Part shown: positions 52,725 through 62,125 of the stretch, piece after piece
How positions within the stretch are numbered: position 1 is the first letter of the stretch
Layout of the letters: each line of letters starts with the position of its first letter
DNA from: Streptomyces sp. TLI_235
GTDB taxonomy: Bacteria > Actinomycetota > Actinomycetes > Streptomycetales > Streptomycetaceae
Direction of reading: 5' to 3'
NCBI GenBank assembly: GCA_002300355.1
Contig: NSGV01000001.1
Span: 496,001-560,000 of the forward strand
Length of the DNA: 64,000 nucleotides
The notes under the pieces: model-generated
The model's input: only the letters and a program-made list of their open reading frames with translations
Told to the model about the DNA's origin: nothing
Database searches by the model: none
Position numbers and translations under genes: made by a program

Positions 52725-54197
52725 ATGTTGCGCACAACCGCATTCGACCCGCCAGCTCTCCGGGCGGACTTCGCCGCCTCCCTCGTCGTCTTCCTGGTCG
52801 CCCTGCCGCTCTGCGTCGGCGTGGCCGTCGCCTCCGGCGTCCCCGCCGAACTCGGCCTGGTCACCGGCATCGTCGGCGGCCTGCTGACCGGGCTGCTGCC
52901 CGGCAGCAGCCTCCAGGTGTCCGGCCCGGCCGCCGGCCTGACCGTGCTGGTCTACGAGGCCGTCACCGAGTTCGGCATCGGCGCGCTCGGCGTCATGGTG
53001 CTGACCGCCGGCCTGCTCCAGCTGCTCATGGGCGTACTGAGACTCGGCCGGCTGTTCCGCGCCATCTCGGTGTCCGTGGTGCACGGCATGCTGGCCGGCA
53101 TCGGCCTGGTGCTGATCGCCGGGCAGCTGTACGCGCTGGCCGGCGCCAAGGCGAGGGGCGGCGGCCCGTCGAACATCGCCGGGCTGCCCGGCCTGGTCGC
53201 CGACACCGCCGGCTCCTCCACCGGACTCGCCTCGCTCGCCGTCGGCGCCGGCACCGTGGCGGTGCTGGTGCTCTGGAAGAGGATGCCCGCCAAGGCCCGC
53301 GCCCTGCCCGCACCGCTCGCCGCGGTCGGCCTCGCCACCGCCGCCGTCGCCGCGCTCGGCCTGCCGATCGCCAAGGTCGAGGTGAAGGGCCTGCTCGGGG
53401 TGACCGAACCGCCGGACGCCTCCGGCTTCGCGGTGCTCACCGAGGCCGGGGCGATCGCCACCGTCCTCGCCTTCACCCTGATCGCCTCCGCGGAGAGCCT
53501 GTTCAGCGCCGCCGCGGTGGACCGGCTGCACGACGGCCCGCGCACCGACTACGACCGCGAGCTCATCGCGCAGGGCGCCGGGAACACCGTCTGCGGCCTG
53601 CTCGGCGCACTGCCGATGACCGCCGTCATCGTCCGCAGCGCGGCCAACGTCCAGGCCGGCGCCCGCACCAAGGCCGCCCGGGTCATGCACGGCCTGTGGC
53701 TGCTGCTGTTCGCCGCCCTGCTGCCGGCCGCGCTCGGGGTGATCCCGCTGGCAGCCCTGGCCGGTGTCCTGGTGCACGCCGGCTGCAAACTGCTGCCCGT
53801 CTCGGCGATCCGGCCGCTGTGGCGCTCGCACCGCGGCGAAGCAGTCGTGCTGGTGGCCACGGCCGTCGCGATCGTCGCCACCAACATGTTCGAGGGCGTA
53901 CTCCTCGGCCTGGTGCTCGCGGTGCTGAAGACCGCCTGGGAGACCTCCTCCGTTCACCTGGAGGTGACGGACACCGCGGACGGCCCCATCCGGGTCGCGG
54001 TCACCGGCAACGCCACCTTCCTGCGGCTGCCGCGCATCCTGGACACCCTGGAGGCGCTGCCGCGGGACCGGCCGATCGAACTCGACCTGAGCGCGCTGCG
54101 CCACCTCGACCACGCCTGCCGCACCGCGCTGCAGGACTGGGCGGGCCGGCACAACGAGCTCGGGGTCGACCCGGTGCACGCACCCGCGCTGCGCTGA
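52725..54197 (+). CDS. SulP-family anion transporter
   Basis: The 490-residue membrane protein has about ten hydrophobic helices, starting with FAASLVVFLVALPLCVGVAV near 15 and including LGLVTGIVGGLLTGLLPGSS with the conserved 'SG' of the SulP signature, and LQVSGPAAGLTVLVYEAVTE. A short STAS-like C-terminal domain ends the protein (RPIELDLSALRHLDHACRTA). The family transports sulfate, bicarbonate or other anions. Coupling to the upstream carbonic anhydrase argues for bicarbonate. ATG 52725 has AGAGGA 7 bp upstream. A strong terminator follows. Confidence 0.9.
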   Translation: MLRTTAFDPPALRADFAASLVVFLVALPLCVGVAVASGVPAELGLVTGIVGGLLTGLLPGSSLQVSGPAAGLTVLVYEAVTEFGIGALGVMVLTAGLLQLLMGVLRLGRLFRAISVSVVHGMLAGIGLVLIAGQLYALAGAKARGGGPSNIAGLPGLVADTAGSSTGLASLAVGAGTVAVLVLWKRMPAKARALPAPLAAVGLATAAVAALGLPIAKVEVKGLLGVTEPPDASGFAVLTEAGAIATVLAFTLIASAESLFSAAAVDRLHDGPRTDYDRELIAQGAGNTVCGLLGALPMTAVIVRSAANVQAGARTKAARVMHGLWLLLFAALLPAALGVIPLAALAGVLVHAGCKLLPVSAIRPLWRSHRGEAVVLVATAVAIVATNMFEGVLLGLVLAVLKTAWETSSVHLEVTDTADGPIRVAVTGNATFLRLPRILDTLEALPRDRPIELDLSALRHLDHACRTALQDWAGRHNELGVDPVHAPALR

Positions 54198-54204
54198 CAC
54201 CTCC

Positions 54205-54249
54205 GACGCCCGCCGTGCCGCCGCTCCCGACGGCGGCACGGCGGGCGTC
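54205..54249. terminator. Strong bidirectional terminator
   Basis: Perfect 19-bp arms, GACGCCCGCCGTGCCGCCG (54205-54223) and its complement (54231-54249), have a 7-base loop. They lie between convergent stops at 54197 and 54281. Confidence 0.85.
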
Positions 54250-54280
54250 AGCGCTCGGTGGGTGTCAATGCACGGCGGCG

Positions 54281-55708
54281 TCAGGGTGCTGCGGGCGGGA
54301 TGTTCTGGTTGAGGCGGAAGAGGTTGCCCGGGTCCCACTGGCGCTTGAGTTCCCGCAGCCGCCGGTACTTGGCCGTCCCGTACGCCTGCTCGACCCGCGA
54401 ACCACCCTCGTCCATCAGGAAGTTGACGTAGACGCCGGTGTGGTACGGGGCGAGCGCCGACCAGAAGCCGCGGACCCACTCCCGCTCCTCGGCGAAGCCC
54501 TCGGCGTCGGCGCAGCTGCCGTTGATGTTGAAGGTGTGGCCGGCCGAGCGGCCGCTGAACGCGGTGTCGTCCTCGCCGAGCCGGCCGATCGCGCCGCCGA
54601 GGTGGAAGATCGGGAAGCTGGTGAGCGGCGAGGCGATCCGGGCGGCCCGCTCGGCGGTGATCTCGATGATGTCGTCGGTGAGTTCGGCGACGTCGCAGGA
54701 CTTGAAGTAGTACCAGCGGCGGCGCGGGAAGGACGGGTCGAGCATCGCCTGGTGCTCGGTGAACGGCTTCGCGCGGCACAGGTCGAGCACCGGCGGGCCG
54801 AAGCGGCGCAGCGGGCGCAGTACGCGCTCGCCCTCGTCGAGGTCGCCCGTCCAGCAGCAGATCACGATCGCCACCGGGCGGCCGTGCAACTCCGCGGGGA
54901 TCTCGGGCAGCGGCGGGGCCTTGCGGTGCACGACGGCGGTGGTCAGCCCGTCGGGCACGCCGGTGATCCACTCCCGGTAGAAGCGCAGCAGGCTGGCCGA
55001 GTCGGCCATGTCCCACAGGACCGGGCCGGCGAGGACGGTCGGACCGACCGGGTTGAGGCGGAACTCGAACTCGGTGACGATGCCGAAGTTCCCGCCGCCG
55101 CCGCGGACGCCCCAGAACAGCTCCGGGTTCTCGGTGGCGCTCGCCCGGACGAGTCCGCCGTCGGCGGTGACCAGGTCGACCGAGAGCAGCTGGTCGATCG
55201 TCAGGCCGTGGCGGCGCATCAGCCAGCCGATGCCGCCGCCGAGGGTGAGGCCGGCCAGGCCGGTGTGGGTGACGATCCCGGCCGGCACGGCGAGGCCGAA
55301 CTGCTGGGTCTCGTGGTCGAGTTCGCCGAGCAGTACGCCGGCCTGGACGCGGGCCGTGCGGGCCTCGGGGTCGACCCGGATGCCCTTGAGCCGGGACAGG
55401 TCGGCGACCAGGCCGCCGTCGCAGAGCGACTGCCCGGGGAAACTGTGGCCGCCGCTGCGGACGGCGAACGGCACCCCGGTGTCGGCGGCGAACCGGACGG
55501 CGGAGATGACGTCGGCGACGCCCGCGCAGTAGGCGATCGCGGCGGGTCTGCGGTCGACGGAGCCGTTCCAGATCTCCCGGGCCGGTTCGTAGCCCGGGTC
55601 CGCCGGCGTCACCAGGTCGCCGCGGAGGTCGGCGGCGAGTCCGTCGGTCTCCAGGCCGGGCGGCGGCGCCGTGCGGGCGGTCGTCTCTGCTCCGGTCACC
55701 GTGTCCAT
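54281..55708 (-). CDS. FAD-linked oxidase (berberine-bridge-type)
   Basis: The 475-residue protein is a VAO/PCMH-type flavoenzyme with a C-terminal BBE motif. The FAD domain shows PFAVRSGGHSFPGQSLCDGG near residue 80 (the His being a candidate covalent FAD site) and GIVTHTGLAGLTLGGGIGWL near 150. RHGLTIDQLLSVDLVTADG and NPELFWGVRGGGGNFGIVTE follow. The BBE end is YVNFLMDE near 405 and RQWDPGNLFRLNQNIPP. The second FAD-linking Cys seen in bicovalent members is not obvious. It oxidises an unknown, perhaps carbohydrate or specialised-metabolite, substrate. ATG 55708 has GGGAG 6 bp upstream. Confidence 0.85.
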   Translation of the reverse strand: MDTVTGAETTARTAPPPGLETDGLAADLRGDLVTPADPGYEPAREIWNGSVDRRPAAIAYCAGVADVISAVRFAADTGVPFAVRSGGHSFPGQSLCDGGLVADLSRLKGIRVDPEARTARVQAGVLLGELDHETQQFGLAVPAGIVTHTGLAGLTLGGGIGWLMRRHGLTIDQLLSVDLVTADGGLVRASATENPELFWGVRGGGGNFGIVTEFEFRLNPVGPTVLAGPVLWDMADSASLLRFYREWITGVPDGLTTAVVHRKAPPLPEIPAELHGRPVAIVICCWTGDLDEGERVLRPLRRFGPPVLDLCRAKPFTEHQAMLDPSFPRRRWYYFKSCDVAELTDDIIEITAERAARIASPLTSFPIFHLGGAIGRLGEDDTAFSGRSAGHTFNINGSCADAEGFAEEREWVRGFWSALAPYHTGVYVNFLMDEGGSRVEQAYGTAKYRRLRELKRQWDPGNLFRLNQNIPPAAP

Positions 55709-55822
55709 GGCCACTCCCGTCGGGCAGACCCCGCCTCCCAGTCTGGCACCGGCCCCGCCCCGCCACCGTGCGGGCGGACTCGTCAGGCTGTCCGCGGCCG
55801 CCCTGCCGGGTGGTGCTCCGGG

Positions 55823-56467
55823 TCAGCCGTCGAGGAGGACGACGTCGAGGGTGCGCGGGCCGTGGACTCCCTCGACCCGGGTGAGTTCGATGTCGCTGGT
55901 GGCGGAGGGGCCGGAGATCCAGGTCTGCGGGCGGGCCGGGTCGAGCCGGGGCAGCGCCTGCGGGACGGAGGCGACCACCTGCTCGGCGCGGACCACGCAG
56001 ATGTGGTGGTCGGGGACGAGGGTGAGCACCCGGCGGCCCTGGCCGGTGCCGCTGTCGAGGACGACGGTGCCGGTCTCGGCGACGGCGAGGGCGCAGCCGG
56101 TGACGACGCTGTCGGTGCTGTCGAGCAGGTGCGCGGTCAGGGTGCCGTCGTCGGGGCGCTGTTCGACGTCGGCCGCGGCCAGCCATCCGGCGGGCAGGCC
56201 CGGGGGGACGGCGACGGTGCGGGCGCCGCGGTCGGCGAGCAGGCGGGCGATCAGGCCCGGCAGGGCGTCCTCGGTGCAGCGGTGGACGTGGGCGCGGTAG
56301 TCGGCGAGGTTCTCGGCGAGCAGGTCGAGGACGGCCTTGGGGTCGTCGAGGACGTGGGCGAAGCGGTATTCGCGCCGGACGGGCGGCCGGCCGGCCTCCT
56401 CTCCGGCCGGGACGTCGGTGAGGGCGCTGCGGATGCGCGCGAGGACGATGTCGCGGGAGGAGCTCAT
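55823..56467 (-). CDS. lutC: Lactate utilisation protein C (LUD domain)
   Basis: The 214-residue protein is the LutC/YkgG component of the three-part L-lactate dehydrogenase complex. It starts SSSRDIVLARIRSALTDVPA and has the LUD domain with VPPGLPAGWLAAADVEQRPD, DSVVTGCALAVAETGTVVLD and DHHICVVRAEQVV. Lactate is oxidised to pyruvate through Fe-S proteins. ATG 56467 overlaps the lutB stop (ATGA). It is the last gene of the operon lutA-lutB-lutC. Confidence 0.9.
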   Translation of the reverse strand: MSSSRDIVLARIRSALTDVPAGEEAGRPPVRREYRFAHVLDDPKAVLDLLAENLADYRAHVHRCTEDALPGLIARLLADRGARTVAVPPGLPAGWLAAADVEQRPDDGTLTAHLLDSTDSVVTGCALAVAETGTVVLDSGTGQGRRVLTLVPDHHICVVRAEQVVASVPQALPRLDPARPQTWISGPSATSDIELTRVEGVHGPRTLDVVLLDG

Positions 56468-57921
56468 GGGGTGCCGTCCTTGCGGTCGCGGTGCTCGGCC
56501 CACCAGTCCCGGAAGGGTTCGGCGGGCAGTTCGGGCAGGTCCCGGGTGTCGGTCCAGGCCTTGGCGGGGCCGGGCAGGGGGAGCTTCCTGAGGTGCAGCC
56601 CGCGGGTGGCGGAGGCGGCCCGTTCGGCGGCGGCGAGGGCGGCGGGGTGGTCGAGCAGCCAGGTGGCGGCCTTCATCACGGCCTTCTCGACGCGGTGGCC
56701 GGGGCCCTGGTCGACGGCCTGTTCGCGCAGGTGGACGAGGACCTCGGGGATGTCGATGGCGACCGGGCAGACCTCGTAGCAGGCGCCGCAGAGGGTGGAG
56801 GCGAAGGGCAGTGAGGCGTCCAGTTCGGTGCCGAGGCCGCGCAGCTGCGGGGTGAGGATGGCGCCGATCGGGCCGGGGTACGGGGAGCCGTAGGCGTGGC
56901 CGCCGGCCCGCTCGTACACCGGGCAGACGTTGAGGCAGGCGGAGCAGCGGATGCAGCGCAGGGCCTGGCGGCCGATGCGGTCGGCGAGGGTGGCGGTGCG
57001 GCCGTTGTCGAGCAGCACCAGGTGGAAGCTTGTCGGCCCGTCGCCGCCGGCCCCTTTCGATGGTCCCAGTCCCGTCCACATCGAGGTGTAGGGGTTCATC
57101 CGCTCGGCGGTGGAGGAGCGGGGCAGCAGTTGGAGGAAGACCTCCAGGTCCTGCCAGGTGGGGATCACCTTCTCGATGCCGACGACCGAGATCAGCGTCT
57201 CCGGCAGGGTCAGGCACATCCGGCCGTTGCCCTCGGACTCGACGACCACCAGGGTGCCGGTCTCGGCGACCAGGAAGTTGGCGCCGGAGACGCCGACCTT
57301 GGCGCGCAGGAACTTCTCCCGCAGGTGCAGCCGGGCGGCCTCGGCGAGGTCGCCCGGCGCGTCGGTGAGGCCCTCGGGTGCGGGCCGGCCCCAACGGCCC
57401 ATCGCCTCGCGGAAGATGTCGCGGATCTCGGTGCGGTTGCGGTGGATGGCGGGGACGAGGATGTGTGAGGGCAGGTCGTCGCCGAGCTGGACGATGAGCT
57501 CGGCGAGGTCGGTCTCGTACGCGGTGATGCCTTCGGCGGCCAGGGCCTCGTTGAGGCCGATCTCCTGGGTGGCCATGGACTTGACCTTGACCACCTCGTG
57601 CTCGCCGGTGGCCTTGACCAGGTCGGCGACGATCCGGTTGGCCTCGGCGGCGTCGGCTGCCCAGTGCACGGTGCCGCCCGCCGCGGTGACGGCCTGCTCG
57701 GCCTGCAGCAGGTACGCGTCGAGCCGGCGCAGCGTGCGGTCCTTGATCTCCCGGCCGGCGGCGCGGAGTTCGTCCCAGTCGTCGAGTTCGGCGACGGCCC
57801 GGGCGCGCTTCTCGCGGATGGTGCGGGTGGCGTGGCCGAGGTTGGCCCGCAGGGTGGCGTCCTTGGTGGAGTCCTTGGCGGCCTTCGGGAAGGCGGGCAT
57901 GCCCAGGTAGAGGCCGCTCAT
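56464..57921 (-). CDS. lutB: Lactate utilisation iron-sulfur protein B
   Basis: The 485-residue protein combines an N-terminal LUD domain (HEVVKVKSMATQEIGLNEAL near 140, VSGANFLVAETGTLVVVESE near 240) with a 2[4Fe-4S] ferredoxin segment. The cysteine motifs are IRCSACLNVCPVYER near 340 and LCGACYEVCPVAIDIPEV near 400. A C-terminal helical tail follows. It relays electrons in lactate oxidation. Its stop overlaps lutC by 4 bp and its start overlaps the lutA stop by 4 bp. Confidence 0.95.
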   Translation of the reverse strand: MSGLYLGMPAFPKAAKDSTKDATLRANLGHATRTIREKRARAVAELDDWDELRAAGREIKDRTLRRLDAYLLQAEQAVTAAGGTVHWAADAAEANRIVADLVKATGEHEVVKVKSMATQEIGLNEALAAEGITAYETDLAELIVQLGDDLPSHILVPAIHRNRTEIRDIFREAMGRWGRPAPEGLTDAPGDLAEAARLHLREKFLRAKVGVSGANFLVAETGTLVVVESEGNGRMCLTLPETLISVVGIEKVIPTWQDLEVFLQLLPRSSTAERMNPYTSMWTGLGPSKGAGGDGPTSFHLVLLDNGRTATLADRIGRQALRCIRCSACLNVCPVYERAGGHAYGSPYPGPIGAILTPQLRGLGTELDASLPFASTLCGACYEVCPVAIDIPEVLVHLREQAVDQGPGHRVEKAVMKAATWLLDHPAALAAAERAASATRGLHLRKLPLPGPAKAWTDTRDLPELPAEPFRDWWAEHRDRKDGTP

Positions 57922-58742
57922 GCGGTGCGTCCCCCCGTGGCGGACGCCGCCGTGGCTGCGGCGGACCGGGCCCGTCGGGGTGCGGGCGGGCGGTACGGGG
58001 CGGCCTCGGTGGCGGCGAGGATCTCGGCGAGGTGGACGGCCTGCATCGGCGCGCCGCGGCGGCGCAGGGTGCCGTCGAGGTGCAGCAGGCAGGAGTTGTC
58101 GGCGCCGCAGAGCACCTCGGCGCCGGTGTCGAGCGCGTGGCGGACCTTGTCGGCGCCCATCGCGGCGGAGACGTCCGGGTTCTTGACGGCGAAGGTGCCG
58201 CCGAAGCCGCAGCACTCCTCGGCGCCGGGCAGCTCGACGAGTTCCAGTCCCCTGACCGCCCGGAGCAGGCGGCGGGGGCGGTCGCCGAGGCCGAGCATCC
58301 GCAGGCCGTGGCAGGAGGGGTGGTAGGTGACGGTGTGCGGGAAGTACGCGCCGACGTCGGTCACCTGCAGCACGTCCACCAGGAATTCGGTGAGTTCGTA
58401 CATGCGAGGTGCCAGCGAGGCGGCGGCGTCGGCGAGTTCGGTGCCACGGCCCTCGGCCTGGGCCCGGGCGCCGATCCTCGGGTAGCCGTCGCGGACCATG
58501 GCCGCGCAGGAGCCGGAGGGGGTGACCACGTAGTCGTGGCCGGCGAACGCGGCGGCGGTGCGGCGCACCAGCGGTTCGGCCTCGCGCCGGTAGCCGGTGT
58601 TGTACTGCGGCTGGCCGCAGCAGGTCTGCGCGGCGGGGAAGTCGACGGTCACGCCGAGGCGTTCCAGCAGTTCCACCACGGCGACCGCGGTGCGCGGGCG
58701 CACCGCGTCGTTGACGCAGGTGGCGAACAGTGCGACGCGCAT
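57918..58742 (-). CDS. lutA: Lactate utilisation Fe-S oxidoreductase A
   Basis: The 274-residue protein has two CCG domains, with Cys-Cys-Gly motifs in AAQTCCGQPQYNTGYRRE near residue 45 and AEECCGFGGTFAVKNPD near 185, and further Cys in TPSGSCAAMV and TYHPSCHGLR. This is the LutA/YkgE family, the subunit with the non-canonical clusters. The C-terminal ~25 residues are Ala/Thr-rich. It is the first gene of the lutABC operon; ATG 58742 is preceded by GGAGCCGCG. No lactate permease or LldR regulator is in view. Confidence 0.9.
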   Translation of the reverse strand: MRVALFATCVNDAVRPRTAVAVVELLERLGVTVDFPAAQTCCGQPQYNTGYRREAEPLVRRTAAAFAGHDYVVTPSGSCAAMVRDGYPRIGARAQAEGRGTELADAAASLAPRMYELTEFLVDVLQVTDVGAYFPHTVTYHPSCHGLRMLGLGDRPRRLLRAVRGLELVELPGAEECCGFGGTFAVKNPDVSAAMGADKVRHALDTGAEVLCGADNSCLLHLDGTLRRRGAPMQAVHLAEILAATEAAPYRPPAPRRARSAAATAASATGGRTA

Positions 58743-58954
58743 CGCGGCTCCTCGGCGGCGGTTCGTGTGCAGCGGTGGGCGGTTGGTCGGTACGGGCGGC
58801 AGTCGGTAACGGGCGGCGGGCGGGCAGGTGCGGCACGGCGCCGGGCGGGGCGTCCCTCGCGGGGAGTGTACGGCCGGGGGTCGGGGTGGGGCGGTTCCGC
58901 CGCGCATGTCGGCCGAGGTCGGCCGGATCGGGCGCGGCGGGGAACCGGGCCCGG
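58743..58954. other. lut promoter region and end of the bpX-like operon
   Basis: These 212 bp lie between lutA (start 58742) and the stop of the bpX-like gene. They contain the lut promoter on the minus strand. No gene or clear hairpin is seen. Confidence 0.4.
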
Positions 58955-61900
58955 TCAGTCTGCGGTGATGCGGAGGTTGGCGAGGACGGTGGTGTCGTCG
59001 GCGGCGAGGGCGAGGATGCGGCCGCTGCGGTGCCAGTAGGTGGCGGTGGTGGCGTGGCGGCGGACGCCGACCGGGGTGGGGCGGCCGCCGGGGCCGGGGG
59101 GTGCGGCGGGGACGTGGAGGGTCAGGAGCGGGCTGTCGGTGGGGCGTCGGGCGGCGTGGACGGTGAGGCCGGCGGTGCCGGGGCCGGGTGCGGGGACGGT
59201 GAGCGCCCAGTCGTCGCCGTCGGTGTGCGGGGGCGCGACGGGGAGGCCGTCGACGGTGAGCGGGCCCGGGGTGGGGACGCCGAACCAGCGCAGGGTGGTC
59301 CGGCCCGCCTCGCGGTCGGCGGTGGTGAGCAGTCGGCCGCCGCCGGCGAGCGCGGCGAGGCCCACGAAGGCGCCGGCCGACCGGAGTTCGTCGTCGGTGA
59401 GGGCGACCCGGGCGGTCAGCCGCCAGCCGGGCAGCTCCCAGGTCCAGCACTCGGTGAAGCCGGTGCCGAAGCGGGGCCGGGTCAGGACGATGGCGGAGCA
59501 GCGGTCCGCGGTGCGGGACGGCGGGCCGGCCGGGCGCTGGTCGCCCTGGGCGTTGTCGCCGCCGAGTTCGCGCCAGACGACGGTGGGCCGGTCCGCCGCG
59601 GTGTCGAGCACGACGAGGCCCTGTGCGTCGACGCCGATCAGCTGCCGGCCGTCGTAGGTGCCGAGCGTGGCGGTGGAGCGCAGGGTGGTCCAGGGCCGCA
59701 GCGTCCGGGTGGCGAGGTCCAGTCGGGAGACCTCGGTGACCGGGCCGTGGTCGGCGACGACCAGGGCGTTGCCGCCGTGGTCGGCGAGGACCAGGCGGTC
59801 GGCGGGGGTGTCCCAGCGCGCCTTGGTCCGCCCGTCGGGCGTGAGCAGCCGCACGCCCGCTTGGCCGCAGGCGACCAGCAGGGCACCGGAGTCCAGGTAG
59901 GCCGCGTCCAGCACCGGGAGGGTGCCGGGGCGGTCGGCGGCGGTGACCTCCAGCGGCCGTCCGCCGGCCCGGCCGGGCTGGACGGGACGGGGCAGGTCGG
60001 CGGCGGCGAGCGGGTCGGCGCGGGCGAGCAGGCGGTCGAAGCGGGCGCGGTCGGTGCCCTGGCCGGCGGGTGCGCCGAAGCCGCCGTCGCGCACGGCGGC
60101 GCGGGCGGCGGCGGTGGTCAGTTCGCGGTCCACCACCGGGTCGGCGGCCGGGAGTTCGGACAGGGCGGTGAGCAGGGCGGCCCGTCCGCCGGCACCGGCC
60201 CGCTCCTCGCCGTCGATCACGGCGCGGGCGAGCTGCACGGTCGCGCCGGGCACGCCGAGGGCGAGCAGGTGGCCGAGTGCCCGGCCCTGGGCGGGGCCGC
60301 CGAGGGCCACCGCGTCGCGCAGGTCGGCGACCACGGAGGTGCGCAGCTCCTCCTCGGGCCAGACCGCCTCGACGGCCCCGATCCGGTCGCCGGCGCTGCG
60401 GCAGTGCTCCGCCCAGGCGAGCCGCAGTTCGCGGGCCGCCGCCGGGTCGGTGGCGGTGAGCCGTTCGACGGCGAGCGCGAAGGCGCCGCGCCGGTGGGCG
60501 GTCCGGACGGCGCGGTCGCGCTCGCCGGCCCGCCACCAGAGGCGGACCACCAGGTCGGGGTCGAGTTCGCGGCCCTCGGCCAGTTCGGCGGCCTGGGCGG
60601 TGCGGCCGTACCGGTCGAGCAGGGCGACCGCCTCGCCGGCGTGGTGCAGCAGGTCGGCGAGGACGAACGCGGCCTCGTCGATACGGCCTTCGCGTTCCAG
60701 GGCTTCGGCGGCCGCGCGGTAGAGGCCGGTGAGGTACTGCTGCACGTCGAGGCCGGAGAGCGCGGACGTGCCGCCCGCGACGGCGACGCCCGGGGTGGCG
60801 CGCAGTGCGCCGGTGTAGCGCGACGGCAGGCCGAGGCTCAGCCAGTCCGGCCGCTTGCCGCCGGGGGCGCCGAGCTGGATGGCGTCGCGCAGCGCGTCCT
60901 CCCAGCGCTTCTCCCGGAACGCCCGGTCGAGGCGCTGCAGGTAGCGGGCGTGGCGGCCGCGGACCAGGCCGGCGGCGGGGCTGCGCAGGGTGAGCCGGGC
61001 GAGCAGGCCGCGCAGCAGGGGGCGGCGGGGCCGGCCGCCCGCAGCACCGCCGGCGGCCGCCCCGGGGGTGCCGGTGCCTGTGGCGCCGCCGGCCGCGACC
61101 CTGGCCTGCTGCCGCCGGGCGCGGATCGCCAGGGGGAGGAGCACCAGGAGGACGAGACCGAACAGCGTGGACGGGGATCCGGCGTCGCCCGAGGCGAGCC
61201 CGTTCACCATCCGGACCAGGATCAGCACGAGGCCGATCAGCACCAGGGCGGCGCCGGCGAGGTTCATGAGGAATCGCAGGGCGGTCCAGGCGCCGCGCAG
61301 CGCGGACCGCAGGAGGCGGCCGAGGCCGCGCGGCGACAGCAGCCCGGCCAGGGCGGCGCCGCGGCGCGGGGTCCTCGGCGACGGCCCGCGGCGGGCGAAG
61401 CGCGGCCCGCCGGCCGTCCGGCGCAGGCGCAGCCGGGGCAGGGTGATCACCGGGAGGCGGTCGAGCAGCCGGGGCCGCCCGGACTCGCCGAGCAGCCGGC
61501 CGGCGGGCGCCGAGCGGGCGCCGAGTCCGGCGGCGGCGCGCAGGTCGGGGGCGGCCGGGGGCGGCACGGCGTCGACGACGGGCGCGGGGTCGGGCGGGGT
61601 GCCGACGGGGCCGAGGCGGTGGATGGTGAGGCCGCCGGGGTCGAGCCAGTCCGCCGGGTCGACGGCGGGCAGTTCGGCGGGCAGGTGCGCGCCGACTCGG
61701 CCGCCGGTGGTGAGCAGCAGGTGCCCGGCGGGGGCGCCGGTGCCGTCGGTGCCGACGGCGACCAGCGCGCCGGCGGTGCGGCGCACGGGCAGGCCGGGGG
61801 CCAGGTCGGCGCGGACGGTGACGGGTGCGGCCAGGGTGAGCAGCCAGCGCCCGTCGGGCAGCCGGTGCAGTTCGGCGCCGTCCTGCCAGTGGGCGAGGAC

Positions 61901-62125
61901 CCGGGCGGCGGCCTCGGCCGGCCCGGTGACGGGGGTGTCGAGGACGAAGCCGGCGGCCTCGACGGCGCCGCGGAAGTCCCCGGGCGCGGGCGGGCGGGCG
62001 GTGCCGGGCTCGGACGGGCGGGCGGCGGGGGTGCGCAGGTCGGGCCGGTCGGCTGCCGCGGGGGTGCGTGCGGCGGCCCGGTCGGGGGTCGGACGGGCCG
62101 GGCGGGGCGCCTCGGTGGTGCTCAC
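58955..62125 (-). CDS. bpX6-like large protein with beta-propeller
   Basis: The 1056-residue protein has an N-terminal bpX-type domain (DFRGAVEAAGFVLDTPVTGP, AARVLAHWQDGAELHRLPDG, RADLAPGLPVRRTAGALVAV). Two hydrophobic segments follow near residues 280-335 (LAGAALVLIGLVLILVRMVN, LFGLVLLVLLPLAIRARRQ), then a helical TPR-like region (AEALEREGRIDEAAFVLADL) and a C-terminal beta-propeller with repeated strands (VLDAAYLDSGALLVACGQAG, LATRTLRPWTTLRSTATL, TATYWHRSGRILALAADD). This matches 'MoxR-vWA-beta-propeller ternary system' proteins. GTG 62125 overlaps the stop of the preceding gene (GTGA). It is predicted to be part of a conflict or chaperone-like complex. Confidence 0.6.
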   Translation of the reverse strand: MSTTEAPRPARPTPDRAAARTPAAADRPDLRTPAARPSEPGTARPPAPGDFRGAVEAAGFVLDTPVTGPAEAAARVLAHWQDGAELHRLPDGRWLLTLAAPVTVRADLAPGLPVRRTAGALVAVGTDGTGAPAGHLLLTTGGRVGAHLPAELPAVDPADWLDPGGLTIHRLGPVGTPPDPAPVVDAVPPPAAPDLRAAAGLGARSAPAGRLLGESGRPRLLDRLPVITLPRLRLRRTAGGPRFARRGPSPRTPRRGAALAGLLSPRGLGRLLRSALRGAWTALRFLMNLAGAALVLIGLVLILVRMVNGLASGDAGSPSTLFGLVLLVLLPLAIRARRQQARVAAGGATGTGTPGAAAGGAAGGRPRRPLLRGLLARLTLRSPAAGLVRGRHARYLQRLDRAFREKRWEDALRDAIQLGAPGGKRPDWLSLGLPSRYTGALRATPGVAVAGGTSALSGLDVQQYLTGLYRAAAEALEREGRIDEAAFVLADLLHHAGEAVALLDRYGRTAQAAELAEGRELDPDLVVRLWWRAGERDRAVRTAHRRGAFALAVERLTATDPAAARELRLAWAEHCRSAGDRIGAVEAVWPEEELRTSVVADLRDAVALGGPAQGRALGHLLALGVPGATVQLARAVIDGEERAGAGGRAALLTALSELPAADPVVDRELTTAAARAAVRDGGFGAPAGQGTDRARFDRLLARADPLAAADLPRPVQPGRAGGRPLEVTAADRPGTLPVLDAAYLDSGALLVACGQAGVRLLTPDGRTKARWDTPADRLVLADHGGNALVVADHGPVTEVSRLDLATRTLRPWTTLRSTATLGTYDGRQLIGVDAQGLVVLDTAADRPTVVWRELGGDNAQGDQRPAGPPSRTADRCSAIVLTRPRFGTGFTECWTWELPGWRLTARVALTDDELRSAGAFVGLAALAGGGRLLTTADREAGRTTLRWFGVPTPGPLTVDGLPVAPPHTDGDDWALTVPAPGPGTAGLTVHAARRPTDSPLLTLHVPAAPPGPGGRPTPVGVRRHATTATYWHRSGRILALAADDTTVLANLRITAD

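Noticed and set aside
52413..56186. A 1257-residue minus-strand frame across the SulP and FAD-oxidase genes
   Set aside because: It covers two convergent real genes in the wrong frame and has no recognisable sequence.
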